A DNA stretch of 64,000 bases from Hymenobacter gummosus (GTDB lineage: Bacteria > Bacteroidota > Bacteroidia > Cytophagales > Hymenobacteraceae), in NCBI RefSeq assembly GCF_003970915.1, contig NZ_RXOF01000013.1:1-64000 (forward strand), in the 5' to 3' direction. The notes beneath the pieces were generated by a model. That model was given only the letters and a program-made list of their open reading frames with translations. It was not told the origin of the DNA and searched no databases. Positions 31,737 to 40,272 of the stretch are shown one piece after another; the first letter of the stretch is position 1, and each line of letters starts with the position of its first letter. Both the position numbers and the translations under genes were made by a program.

Positions 31737-32714
31737 TTACTTCTTCGAAAACAGCGAATCCACGAAGGTGCGGCGGTCGAACAGCTGCAGGTCGGTCATT
31801 TTCTCGCCCACCCCGATGTAGCGCACCGGCACGTTCAGCTGGTCGGAGATGCCGATAACCACGCCGCCCTTGGCCGTGCCGTCGAGCTTGGTAATGGCCA
31901 GGGCCGATACTTCGGTGGCTTTGGTGAATTCCTTGGCCTGAATAAAGGCGTTCTGCCCGGTGCTGCCGTCGAGCACCAGCAGTACCTCGTGCGGGGCGTC
32001 GGGAATCACCTTCTGCATCACGCGCTTGATTTTGCTCAGCTCGTTCATCAGGTTCACCTTGTTGTGCAGGCGCCCGGCCGTGTCGATGATGACCACATCG
32101 GCCTGCATTTCCACGCCTTTCTGCACCGCGTCGTAGGCCACGGAGGCCGGGTCGGTGTTCATGCCGTGCGAAATGACGGGCACGCCCACCCGCTGGCCCC
32201 AGATGATAAGCTGATCCACGGCGGCGGCGCGGAAGGTGTCGGCGGCGCCGAGCACTACTTTTTTGCCGGCCGAGTGGAAGCGGTGGGCCAGCTTGCCGAT
32301 GGTCGTGGTCTTACCCACGCCGTTGACGCCCACCACCATAATCACGAAGGGCTGCCCGCCGGCCCGGTCGCTGCGCTCCAGCACGGCCGTCGAACCCGAG
32401 TCGTTGCGCTGCAGCAGCTCGGCAATTTCCTCGCGCAGGATGCGGTCCAGCTCCGAGGTGCCCACGTACTTGTCGCGGGCCACGCGCTTCTCGATGCGGT
32501 CAATGACCTTCACCGTGGTATCGATGCCCACGTCGGCGTGCACCAGTACGGTTTCCAGGTCGTCGAGTACCTCTTCGTCGACGGTGCTCTTGCCCACCAC
32601 GGCTTTGCTGAGCTGGTCGAAGAAGCTGGTTTTGGTTTTTTCCAGCCCTTTGTCCAGGGACTCGCGCTGCTCCTTGTTTTCCTTATCCTTCTTGAAAAAA
32701 TCGAACAGGCCCAT
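31737..32714 (-). CDS. ftsY: Signal recognition particle receptor FtsY
   Basis: This is the 325-residue GTPase that docks the SRP-ribosome complex at the inner membrane. There is a short charged A-region (FFKKDKENKEQRESL), an N domain helix bundle, then the G domain with GVNGVGKTTTIGKLA (P-loop), DTFRAAAVDQL, DTAGRLHNK and TKLDGTAKGG. The final GVGEKMTDLQLFD is the usual closing helix. The A-region is short, as is usual in Bacteroidota. A minus-strand terminator upstream separates it from the DUF4295 gene, so it should have its own promoter within 32715-32855. That stretch also holds degenerate GTGCTTSG/GTGCCTA repeats (32720-32750). Confidence 0.95.
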   Translation of the reverse strand: MGLFDFFKKDKENKEQRESLDKGLEKTKTSFFDQLSKAVVGKSTVDEEVLDDLETVLVHADVGIDTTVKVIDRIEKRVARDKYVGTSELDRILREEIAELLQRNDSGSTAVLERSDRAGGQPFVIMVVGVNGVGKTTTIGKLAHRFHSAGKKVVLGAADTFRAAAVDQLIIWGQRVGVPVISHGMNTDPASVAYDAVQKGVEMQADVVIIDTAGRLHNKVNLMNELSKIKRVMQKVIPDAPHEVLLVLDGSTGQNAFIQAKEFTKATEVSALAITKLDGTAKGGVVIGISDQLNVPVRYIGVGEKMTDLQLFDRRTFVDSLFSKK

Positions 32715-32854
32715 GTATCTGGTGCTTCGTGCCTAGTGCTTGGTGCTTCGGAAAGGGGGGAACGACCAGAGTCGTCTTCCGTCAGCGGCGACGGAAGGGC
32801 GGCTGCGGCCCAGGCACCAAGCTCTGGCCGCGCAGCACACCGGGGGTAATACGC

Positions 32855-32884
32855 AAAAAAGTCCCACGGAAAGGCGGGACTTCT
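32855..32884 (-). terminator. Intrinsic terminator after DUF4295 gene
   Basis: On the minus strand AAGTCCC, a 10-nt loop and GGGACTT are followed directly by TTTTGCG, i.e. a run of six T. It would end the rpmG-DUF4295 transcript about 90 nt past the last stop and uncouple ftsY. Confidence 0.8.
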
Positions 32885-32974
32885 TCACTTATTTGACGGG
32901 CGCGAAACGGTGGCCCCGTGGGGCACCGGATGGGCGTTGGCACAGCCTCTTGACCGTACGCACCCGCAAAGGCC

Positions 32975-33136
32975 TTACTTGGTGCCGGTAGCGAGGAACT
33001 CCTGCACTTTGTCCACGGGCACCATTTCCTCCTTGAAGGTGTAGGCGCCGGTTTTGGGCGAGCGGACAGCGCGGATAACCTTAGCCCAGTCCTTGCCGCC
33101 CGAGGTTTTCAGGGTAGCTACTACTTTCTTAGCCAT
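32975..33136 (-). CDS. DUF4295 small protein
   Basis: This 53-residue protein begins MAKKVVATLKTSGGKDWAKV and ends VDKVQEFLATGTK. It is the Bacteroidota-specific DUF4295 protein that almost always follows rpmG. The family is small, basic and probably ribosome-associated, given its invariable position with ribosomal protein genes; no activity is proven. The start lies 8 nt after the rpmG stop, so the two genes form an operon. The central KTGAYTFKEEMVP is the conserved core. Confidence 0.92.
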   Translation of the reverse strand: MAKKVVATLKTSGGKDWAKVIRAVRSPKTGAYTFKEEMVPVDKVQEFLATGTK

Positions 33137-33144
33137 GACTCAGC

Positions 33145-33327
33145 TTACTTGATTTCCTTGTGAACGGTCATTTTTTTCAGCACCGGGTTGTATTTCTTCA
33201 ACTCGATACGCTCCGGGGTATTCTTCCGGTTTTTCGTCGTGATGTAGCGCGAGGTGCCCGGCTGGCCCGAGTTCTTGTGCTCGGTGCACTCCAGGATTAC
33301 CTGCACCCGGTTTCCTTTCTTGGCCAT
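33145..33327 (-). CDS. rpmG: 50S ribosomal protein L33
   Basis: This 60-residue L33 begins [21 protein letters not shown] and contains [21 protein letters not shown], the family core. It is the form with a single Cys near the N-terminus (ECTEH) and no later CxxC pair, i.e. the zinc-independent type. It heads a two-gene operon with DUF4295 behind a near-perfect Bacteroidota promoter. rpmB, normally directly upstream, is displaced by about 2.1 kb. Confidence 0.96.
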   Translation of the reverse strand: MAKKGNRVQVILECTEHKNSGQPGTSRYITTKNRKNTPERIELKKYNPVLKKMTVHKEIK

Positions 33328-33366
33328 CGTGGTACGGTCAGGGCGTGGGTTTCGATTTTAGGACTG

Positions 33367-33396
33367 CAAAGATACGGAATGGTTTGATAAAGTCAA
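33367..33396 (-). promoter_or_regulatory. Textbook Bacteroidota promoter of rpmG
   Basis: The minus strand reads TTTG, a 19-nt spacer and TATCTTTG (33374 down to 33367), matching the Bacteroidota sigma-A consensus TTTG-N19-TAnnTTTG exactly. Transcription should start around 33360-33363, giving a leader of about 35 nt. Confidence 0.85.
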
Positions 33397-33436
33397 ACTC
33401 CTGATTCGTTGTTCGTTGGTGTTTTTGCTTTTCAAC

Positions 33437-33616
33437 CGTCATCCTGAGCGCAGCGAAGGACCTTTCTCGCACCCTGCACCGACTAAAAAGTGCAGCCACC
33501 AACACCCGTGAGACTATATGGCTGCGCTTTATCGTTTTGGATACGGCGCGCCGGCACGTAGGCATCAGCGGCGGTGCAGGGTGCGAGAAAGGTCCTTCGC
33601 TGCGCTCAGGATGACG
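33437..33616. repeat. MITE-like palindromic element, family 1, copy B
   Basis: The terminal inverted repeats run about 44 bp with few mismatches: CGTCATCCTGAGCGCAGCGA onward to TGCACCG, and the complement CGGTGCAGGGTGCGAGAAAG to the end. The core again holds GTGCAGCCACCAAC and GGCTGCGCTTTATCG. It sits between the rpmG promoter and the aminopeptidase stop, exactly where rpmB would normally adjoin rpmG. Confidence 0.9.
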
Positions 33617-33627
33617 ACCAGAACCAC

Positions 33628-35274
33628 CTACTTCAGTTCCGGCAGCTTGAAGTCGTCGAGGGCGCTGGGCTGGGCCATCAGGCTTTCGATTTCGGCCACG
33701 GTGCGCGGGGCATCCTTCGACAGGTTTTCCCAGCCCGACTGCGTGATGAGCACGTCGTCTTCGATGCGCACGCCGATGTTCCACCACTTTTTGTCGCAGG
33801 GGCTGCCCTCGGGAATGTAGATGCCGGGCTCCACGGTGATGACGTTGCCGGCCTTGAGCGGGCCGTAGCTTCCGCGGTCGTGCACATCTAGGCCGAGGTA
33901 GTGCGAGGTGCCGTGCGGGAAATAGCGGCGCACCTCGGCGTCGGTCTTGATGATGCCGAGCTTCTTGAGGCCCTCGGCAATGACTTTTTCGGCGGCCTGG
34001 TGCGGGGCCTGGAAGGGCACATTGGGCTTGCAGGCCTGGAAACCGGCATCCTGGGCGGCCAGCACCAGCTCGTAAATCTGCTTCTGCTCGGGGCTGAACT
34101 TGCCCGAGGGCGGGGCCGTGCGCGTCACGTCGGCGGTGTAGCCGTGGTACTCGGCGCCGCAGTCCATCAGGATGAGGTCCTGCCCGATGCGGGGCTTGTC
34201 GTTGGTTTCGTAGTGCAGGATGCAGCCGTTGGCCCCCGCCCCCACGATGCTGGGGTAGCCCTCAAACTCGGCGCCGTACTTCTTGTACACGTACTCGTGC
34301 AGGCCCTGCACTTCCATCTCGCTCATGTCGGGCTTGAGGGCTTTCATCACCTCCTGCTGGCCCACGGTGCTGATGCGGATGGCCTGGCGCAGCAGCCGGA
34401 TTTCCTCGGGCGTCTTCACCTCGCGCAGCTGGTCCAGCACGTCGCTCACGGTGCCGCCGTCGAAGCGCGACTGGGGCTTGGAGGCCACCACTTTCTCGCG
34501 GGCGGCCTTGGTATCGGCTTTCAGAAAGGCTTGCACGTAGGCGTCGGCGGCAATGGCGGGCTGGGCGCTGGCCTGGCTGGCAATGTAGGGGCGCAGGTTG
34601 TCACCGTTGACCACGCCGTAGCGCTGAATCAGCTGGTGCAGGGCGGTCAGGCGCGGGTTGAAGTCGGTGGGCACGCCGGCCTGCTGGCGGAAGGAAGCCA
34701 CCAAGTCGTAGAGGTCGGCGGGATTATCGGCCTCGTCGCGCACGTCGGTGGGCAAATCGAGCAGCAGCACCTGGTTGAACTTGTTCCAGGCAATGCCGGC
34801 GCCGGCAAAATCCTTGTTATCGGCCACGTACTGCAGCTTCAGCTCCCGCTGGGCGCCGTCCTTGCCCAGGCGGCGGCCGGTCCACAGCTCCCGCTTCGGG
34901 TCGCGCGGCTGCACGAACAGGGCTTCGGTCACGCCGCTCTGCCCGCCCACGGTCTGCGGCTCCTTGAAGAGCACCAGCACGCCGTCGGGCTCGTCGTAGC
35001 CCGAGAGGTAATAGAGGTCGGGGCTCTGGTGGAAGATGTAGCTTACGTCGTTGGCGCGGTTGCGCACCGGGGCCGTGAAAATCACCGCCACCGAGCCGGC
35101 GGGCATCTGCTGGCGCAGGGCGTCGCGGCGGCCCCGGTGGAAGCTCGGGTCGAGCAAATCGGCGGGGCGGTTGGGGCCGGCCGGGCGCTGGGCCAGCGCG
35201 GGCGCGGCACGTAGCGCCCCCAGGCACAGCAGGGCGAAGGTCCCTTGCCGGAACCACGACGAAACGGATAGCAT
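33628..35274 (-). CDS. Exported Xaa-Pro aminopeptidase (M24B)
   Basis: This metalloprotease of about 548 residues has a signal peptide (MLSVSSWFRQGTFALLCLGALRAAPALAQ at the chosen start 35274), a creatinase-like N-terminal domain and the pita-bread catalytic domain. Metal ligands are visible as MDCGAEYHGYTADVTRT (two Asp), FPHGTSHYLGLDVHD (His), VITVEPGIYIPEG (Glu) and RIEDDVLIT (Glu). It removes N-terminal residues ahead of proline, probably in the periplasm. A longer frame extends to 35394 but lacks a signal peptide at its N-terminus. The gene sits between rpmB and rpmG, flanked by a terminator and a MITE-like element, as if inserted. Confidence 0.93.
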   Translation of the reverse strand: MLSVSSWFRQGTFALLCLGALRAAPALAQRPAGPNRPADLLDPSFHRGRRDALRQQMPAGSVAVIFTAPVRNRANDVSYIFHQSPDLYYLSGYDEPDGVLVLFKEPQTVGGQSGVTEALFVQPRDPKRELWTGRRLGKDGAQRELKLQYVADNKDFAGAGIAWNKFNQVLLLDLPTDVRDEADNPADLYDLVASFRQQAGVPTDFNPRLTALHQLIQRYGVVNGDNLRPYIASQASAQPAIAADAYVQAFLKADTKAAREKVVASKPQSRFDGGTVSDVLDQLREVKTPEEIRLLRQAIRISTVGQQEVMKALKPDMSEMEVQGLHEYVYKKYGAEFEGYPSIVGAGANGCILHYETNDKPRIGQDLILMDCGAEYHGYTADVTRTAPPSGKFSPEQKQIYELVLAAQDAGFQACKPNVPFQAPHQAAEKVIAEGLKKLGIIKTDAEVRRYFPHGTSHYLGLDVHDRGSYGPLKAGNVITVEPGIYIPEGSPCDKKWWNIGVRIEDDVLITQSGWENLSKDAPRTVAEIESLMAQPSALDDFKLPELK

Positions 35275-35392
35275 AGCAGCAGCGGGCGGCTCAGCGCGGC
35301 ACCAGAGGCGGCGGGGCGGGCCGGGAAGGTAAAAGAAACAGAATTTGGCCGAATCGTTGCGCCGGCGCGAAACCTGGGCCGCAGCCGGACGC

Positions 35393-35439
35393 AAAAAAGC
35401 CAGTCGGCAGCCCGGCGCGAGGCCCGGCTGCCGACTGGC
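35393..35439 (-). terminator. Intrinsic terminator after rpmB
   Basis: GCCAGTCGGCAGCC (35399-35412) pairs exactly with GGCTGCCGACTGGC (35426-35439). The minus strand then reads TTTTTT (complement of 35393-35398). It stops rpmB transcription before the aminopeptidase gene. Confidence 0.88.
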
Positions 35440-35460
35440 AATACTGGTAGCGGCGCTTAC

Positions 35461-35700
35461 TTAGTAAACGACGTAGCCTTCCTGCTTGGCCTTCTTCAGC
35501 ACGGCCATGATGCCGTTCTTGTTGATGGTGCGGATGGTCGAAGCAGCCACGCGCAGCGTAACCCAAGCATCTTCCTCGGGGATGTAGAAGCGCTTCTTCT
35601 GCAGGTTCGGGTAGAACTTGCGCTTGGTTTTGTTGTTGGCGTGCGACACGTTGTTACCAACGCGGGTACGCTTGCCGGTCAGGTCACAAACTCGGGCCAT
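35461..35700 (-). CDS. rpmB: 50S ribosomal protein L28
   Basis: This 79-residue L28 starts [21 protein letters not shown], with the conserved [17 protein letters not shown] and a C-terminal [26 protein letters not shown]. It lies in the same orientation as rpmG but is cut off from it by a terminator, the aminopeptidase gene and a repeat. It thus has its own transcription unit, whose promoter should lie in the AT-rich stretch 35705-35800. Confidence 0.96.
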   Translation of the reverse strand: MARVCDLTGKRTRVGNNVSHANNKTKRKFYPNLQKKRFYIPEEDAWVTLRVAASTIRTINKNGIMAVLKKAKQEGYVVY

Positions 35701-35842
35701 GGCTATGTGTACTTTGGAGTGACGATGCTAGAAAAAGGGACGCAAATATCGGTATATCCTGGACAAAACCAAACCGGCAGGCTGAAAAATAGCTGGTTAG
35801 CCTCCGAAACAGCCCAAAAACGCCCCTTTTTCCGCCGCTGCC

Positions 35843-35905
35843 GCGCCGTGGCCGGCCGCCCGACAGTAAGCTGAGCCGCCCGTCATCGGCGGCCGGCCAC
35901 GGCGC
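35843..35905. repeat. 18-bp-stem GC-rich palindrome
   Basis: GCGCCGTGGCCGGCCGCC (35843-35860) is the exact complement of GGCGGCCGGCCACGGCGC (35888-35905), around a 27-nt loop. It lies between the rpmB promoter region and the stop of the SDR gene. It could terminate nothing obvious in either direction, since both flanking genes run leftward: the SDR gene stop is to its right, so a minus-strand terminator is the best reading. Confidence 0.65.
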
Positions 35906-35963
35906 CGCCCCACTGCCCCGCCAAGTAGATGCACACGGTGGCGGCAGCCGGGCAGGACGTTGA

Positions 35964-36854
35964 TTAGGCGAAGTAGTGGCCTTGGGCGAGGTCGGCGAGC
36001 AGGCCGATGTGCTGGGGCTGCCAGCCGAGGCGCTGCTGGGTGAGGGCGCTGGAGGCCGGGATGTCGAGACTGGCGAAACCGGCCATCCAGCCGAAATGCG
36101 CCCCGGCTTCCTCACGGGACTTGCTCACGACGGGCACGCCCAGGTGGCGGCCGATGGCCTCGGCAATATCGCGCAGCGGGATGCCCTCCTCGGCCACGCC
36201 GTGGTAGCGCGCCCCGGCCGGGCTCTGCTCCAGCACCAGGCGGTACAGCCGGGCCGCGTCGAGGCGGTGCACGGTGGGCCAGCGGTTCAGCCCGTCGCCG
36301 ATGTAGGCGGCTTCGCCCTTTTCCCGCGCCAGCTGAATCAGGTAGGGCACAAAGCCGTGGTCCCCCCGGTCGTGCACCGAAGCGCCCAGGCGGATGGCCG
36401 TAGCGCGCACGCCCTGGGCGGCGAAGGCCAGGCCCGCGTCTTCCGACAGGCGCACGGCCGGCACATCGGCGGGGCGGACGTCGTCTTCGGTGGCGGGCCG
36501 GCCGCCGGACGAGAGGCCGCCGAAGCCGGAGGTGACAATCAGCGGCCGGTCGGAGCCGAGCAGCGCCGTTCCGAGGGCTTCAATGGCGCGGCGGTCGGTC
36601 TGGACGGCGGCGGGGAAGTTGTTGAAGTCGTGGACGAAGCCGGTGTGGATGACGCCGTCGGTGGCGGCGGCGCCGCGGCGCAGGGAATCCAGGTCTTCGA
36701 GGGTGCCGCGGTGAACGTCGGCGCCCGTGGCGGCCAAGGCACGGGCCGACTCTTCGGAGCGGGCCAGGCCGAGCACCTGATGGCCCGCGCCGAGCAATTC
36801 CTGAACGACGGCCGAGCCGACAAAGCCCGTGGCGCCGGTGACAAAAACACGCAT
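35964..36854 (-). CDS. NAD-dependent epimerase/SDR oxidoreductase
   Basis: This 296-residue cytosolic protein has the extended-SDR Rossmann motif at the very N-terminus (VFVTGATGFVGSAVVQELL), the strand-turn TDGVIHTGFVHDF, and a variable active site: LIVTSGFGG replaces the usual catalytic Ser motif and no clear YxxxK is seen at the expected place. The C-terminal half (YIGDGLNRWPTVHRLDAARLYRLVLE) is typical of NmrA/SDR_a-type proteins linked to AraC regulators. The start at 36854 puts the Rossmann fold at residue 1. It lies 102 nt downstream of the AraC gene on the same strand and may be its target. Substrate unknown. Confidence 0.82.
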   Translation of the reverse strand: MRVFVTGATGFVGSAVVQELLGAGHQVLGLARSEESARALAATGADVHRGTLEDLDSLRRGAAATDGVIHTGFVHDFNNFPAAVQTDRRAIEALGTALLGSDRPLIVTSGFGGLSSGGRPATEDDVRPADVPAVRLSEDAGLAFAAQGVRATAIRLGASVHDRGDHGFVPYLIQLAREKGEAAYIGDGLNRWPTVHRLDAARLYRLVLEQSPAGARYHGVAEEGIPLRDIAEAIGRHLGVPVVSKSREEAGAHFGWMAGFASLDIPASSALTQQRLGWQPQHIGLLADLAQGHYFA

Positions 36855-36956
36855 GCGTTGCTCTCTTTTAGAGTGATTGGGAACAACGCAAAGGTGCGGG
36901 CGGGCTGCCCCGAGGCGTTTGCGCGGCGCAAACCATCTGTTGAAAAAATCAAACAA

Positions 36957-37877
36957 TCAGTCCCGGAACGCGCCGGGCGTCAGGCCGGTCTGCCGCTTGA
37001 AGAAATGGCAGAAGTGGGCCACGTCGGCGAAGCCCAGGCAGTCGGCAATTTCGGAGACGGTCCAGCCGGTGTGCTTCAGCAGCAGCCGGGCCTCCTGTCC
37101 GATGCGGGCGCTGATGAGGGCGGTAGTGGTGTGGCCGGTGGTTTCGCGCAGCACCCGGTTCAGGTGGTTCACGTGCACGGCCAGCGCGTCGGCGAAGTCC
37201 TTAGCGGTGCGCAGGCGCAGCTGCTGGTGCGAGGTAGCCAGCGGAAACTGCCGCTCCAGTAGGTCGGTGAACTGAGCCGTGAGGCGGGCGGCGGCCGAGT
37301 GCGCGGCGGGTGGCGTGGCGGCGGGCTGCAGCTTCTGGCCCAGCAGAATCAACTCCCAGAGGTAGGCACGCAGCAAATCGTACTTGTAGGCGAAGCCGGA
37401 GGCCATTTCCTGCTCCATCTTCTCAAAAACGGGTTCGATGCCGGCGTACTCGGCGTCAGTCAGCGGCCAGAGCGGGCAGGCGCCGGGCTGAAACACGGGC
37501 AGCTCATCGAGCGGGGCGCCACCCTTGGCGGGCAGCAGAAAGGCATCGGTGAACACGCAGAAGTAGCCGGTCTGATTCAGGTCGTGGGGCAGCCAGCGGT
37601 AGGGCACGCGGTGCGAGGCAAACCAGAGGGCGTTGCCGTCGACTTCCACGCTCTGGTCGGCGTACTCGACGCGGCTACGGCCCCGGATCAGGCTGATTTT
37701 ATAGAAGCTGCGCCGGTCGAACTTCATCGGCGGCCGGCTGGCGTACCCCGGCATCATATCCGCCATGTTCACCACGGTGAAGTCGCCGACTTCGCGTTGC
37801 ATAAGGGCCGGCGGCGCGTCGCCCGGGCGGGCTACGGTCAGGGCGCGGTAGAACTCTTCGAGCGACTTGGCAGGCAT
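36957..37877 (-). CDS. AraC-family transcriptional regulator
   Basis: This 306-residue regulator has an N-terminal cupin-like sensory region (MKFDRRSFYKISLIRGRSRVEYADQSVEVDGNALWF) and a C-terminal double helix-turn-helix DNA-binding domain (FADALAVHVNHLNRVLRETTGHTTTALI and WTVSEIADCLGFADVAHFCHFFKRQTGLTPGAFR). It probably controls the downstream SDR gene and possibly itself. The ATG at 37877 is 19 nt after a TATCTTTG element. Ligand unknown. Confidence 0.92.
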   Translation of the reverse strand: MPAKSLEEFYRALTVARPGDAPPALMQREVGDFTVVNMADMMPGYASRPPMKFDRRSFYKISLIRGRSRVEYADQSVEVDGNALWFASHRVPYRWLPHDLNQTGYFCVFTDAFLLPAKGGAPLDELPVFQPGACPLWPLTDAEYAGIEPVFEKMEQEMASGFAYKYDLLRAYLWELILLGQKLQPAATPPAAHSAAARLTAQFTDLLERQFPLATSHQQLRLRTAKDFADALAVHVNHLNRVLRETTGHTTTALISARIGQEARLLLKHTGWTVSEIADCLGFADVAHFCHFFKRQTGLTPGAFRD

Positions 37878-37896
37878 GGCAGCACGTTGAAAGAAT

Positions 37897-37904
37897 CAAA
37901 GATA
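37897..37904 (-). promoter_or_regulatory. TATCTTTG -7 element for the AraC gene
   Basis: Exact TAnnTTTG match on the minus strand, ending 19 nt before the ATG at 37877; it implies a leader of about 15 nt. Confidence 0.55.
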
Positions 37905-37925
37905 CACGCCGCCTACCGCCTGGTT

Positions 37926-38473
<548 letters not shown>

Positions 38474-38494
38474 GGGGCAGGAATTGATAGCCGC

Positions 38495-38502
38495 CAAAAA
38501 TA
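38495..38502 (-). promoter_or_regulatory. TATTTTTG -7 element for ridA
   Basis: The minus strand reads TATTTTTG (TAnnTTTG), 21 nt before the ridA ATG. The remaining divergent gap to 38711 is GC-rich and shows no other clear element. Confidence 0.5.
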
Positions 38503-38710
38503 AGACCGTTTCGGCAGCCGGGCTCCGGGCCGGCCGGCATGGGTCAGTGGTGAGCAAGCCTACTCGGCCCGGCCCCGGAGGCCGAGCGGCGCGTATTGCG
38601 GCGGCAAGCCCCGCGGCCGTCCGGCCCGCTGGTGCCCGCGCCGCGGGGCGAGGCATCCAACGTCGGGTTGCGGGTAACTTGCCTCCCTCATTGCTTGGCC
38701 CCGACTCCTG

Positions 38711-40186
38711 ATGCCCACCAATTCTGCCGCACGTGCTACCGCCCGGTACTGGCTGATTCCCGCCGCGCTGACCTTCGCCGCGCTGCTGCCGCTGGCCCTG
38801 CTTAGCTACTACAATCATCCGTTCATGGATGATTATTTCAACGCGGCCAATGCGCAGCGGCTGGGGTTTTGGGGTGCTCAGCGCGAGCTGTACCTGCGCT
38901 GGACCGGCCGCTTTTTCTCCTCCCTGCTGGCCGTTGGGGCCAACCCCATGCAGTTTGGGTGGTACGACGGGCTGCGCCTCACCCCTTTTCTGATACTGAG
39001 CTGCACCTGCCTTATTGCTTACCTGGCCGTGCGGACGCTCAGCCCACCCGGGCGGCCGCGGGTGGAGGCGGCCGTGCTGGCGGGCAGCTTCCTGCTGGTG
39101 TATCTGCAGCTGATTCCGTCGCTGTACCCCACGTTTTACTGGTTTACGGGCAGCGTGGTGTACCAGCTGGCCGGCATGTGGGTGCTACTGGCCCTGGCCG
39201 CCGGCGTACGGGCGGGCCGGGCCGCTAGTGCCCCGGCCCGCCGCGGCTGGTGGCTTACGGCTGCCTTCGGGGTGGTGGCGGCGGGCGGCTCCAACGAAAT
39301 GGCCCTGTTGCACGTGCTGCTCGGGCTGGGGCTGCTGACGCTGCTGCACTGGCGCCGGCCGGCCCGCTCCAGCTGGCTGGGCCTGCTGGCGGTGGCCGGG
39401 GTGGCCGCGGCAGTGTCTTTGGCGGCCCCCGGCAATTTTGTGCGCATGGCCGAGGAGTTTGCCGTCAACCCCACGCGGCGCGGGCTGCTCGCAGGCCTGA
39501 ACGAAGCCGTACCACAGGCCTTTTTCCACGCCCGCAGCTTCCTCAAATCCATTCCCTGGCCGCTGTGGCTGGGCCTGACCGCTGCCTGGGCGCTGGTGGT
39601 GCTGCAGTGGCGCCGCACGGCCGGCTTGCCCACCGCGCCGCGGCTGCCGTGGTACCTGGGCTTGCCCTGCCTGATTGTGGGGCTGTACGCGACGGAGTTG
39701 CTGCTGCAGCTGGCCATGGGCCGCCAGGGCCCCGACCGCGTCATCAACGGCGTGTGGCTGTTTTGGCTGCCGGCCTGGCTTACGGCCGTGTGGGCCGCTG
39801 TGGCTGCGGCCCCGGCCCGGCGCGCTGGGCCGGCACCCGCCTGGACTACCGCTCTGGCCTGCACCGCGCTGCTGCTGGGCGTGTACGGCCTGGGGCTGCC
39901 CCAACGCGCCTGGCGGGAGTTGCTGCGCAACGGTGCGGCTTACGACGCGCAGATGCTGGCCCGCGAGGCGCTGCTGCGCGGCGACGCCGGCGGGCGTCCC
40001 CCGCACCTGGTGGTGCCGCCCATCCTGGGCATCACGCCCGAACACGTGCTCATCAGCGGCTGGGACCTGTCGGCCGACCCCAACCTGTACATCAACACCG
40101 AAACGGCGCTGTACTTCGGCCTGCAAAGTCTGCGCGTGGATGAAAAGCTGCTGCCCCAGGCGCATCCCGATTTCCGCAATAACTGA
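38711..40186 (+). CDS. DUF6056-like polytopic membrane protein (GT-C-like)
   Basis: This 491-residue inner-membrane protein has about ten to twelve TM helices. After TM1 comes FMDDYFNAANAQRLGFWGAQRELYLRWTGRFFSSLL, in which the acidic DD motif in the first periplasmic loop and the WTGRF segment match the DUF6056/GT-C glycosyltransferase-like group. The C-terminal 80 residues (MLAREALLRGDAGGRPPHLVVPP...NTETALYFGLQSLRVDEKLL) form a soluble domain. It might move a lipid-linked sugar, but no glycan genes adjoin. It diverges from ridA. Confidence 0.78.
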   Translation: MPTNSAARATARYWLIPAALTFAALLPLALLSYYNHPFMDDYFNAANAQRLGFWGAQRELYLRWTGRFFSSLLAVGANPMQFGWYDGLRLTPFLILSCTCLIAYLAVRTLSPPGRPRVEAAVLAGSFLLVYLQLIPSLYPTFYWFTGSVVYQLAGMWVLLALAAGVRAGRAASAPARRGWWLTAAFGVVAAGGSNEMALLHVLLGLGLLTLLHWRRPARSSWLGLLAVAGVAAAVSLAAPGNFVRMAEEFAVNPTRRGLLAGLNEAVPQAFFHARSFLKSIPWPLWLGLTAAWALVVLQWRRTAGLPTAPRLPWYLGLPCLIVGLYATELLLQLAMGRQGPDRVINGVWLFWLPAWLTAVWAAVAAAPARRAGPAPAWTTALACTALLLGVYGLGLPQRAWRELLRNGAAYDAQMLAREALLRGDAGGRPPHLVVPPILGITPEHVLISGWDLSADPNLYINTETALYFGLQSLRVDEKLLPQAHPDFRNN

Positions 40187-40272
40187 GGAGCCAGGCGGCT
40201 ACACCTTGGGGGTTGTTGGTCGGGCCTAGCGCCTGCGCGGTTCCGAACCAGCTCACTTTTCCGTTTTGGCAG

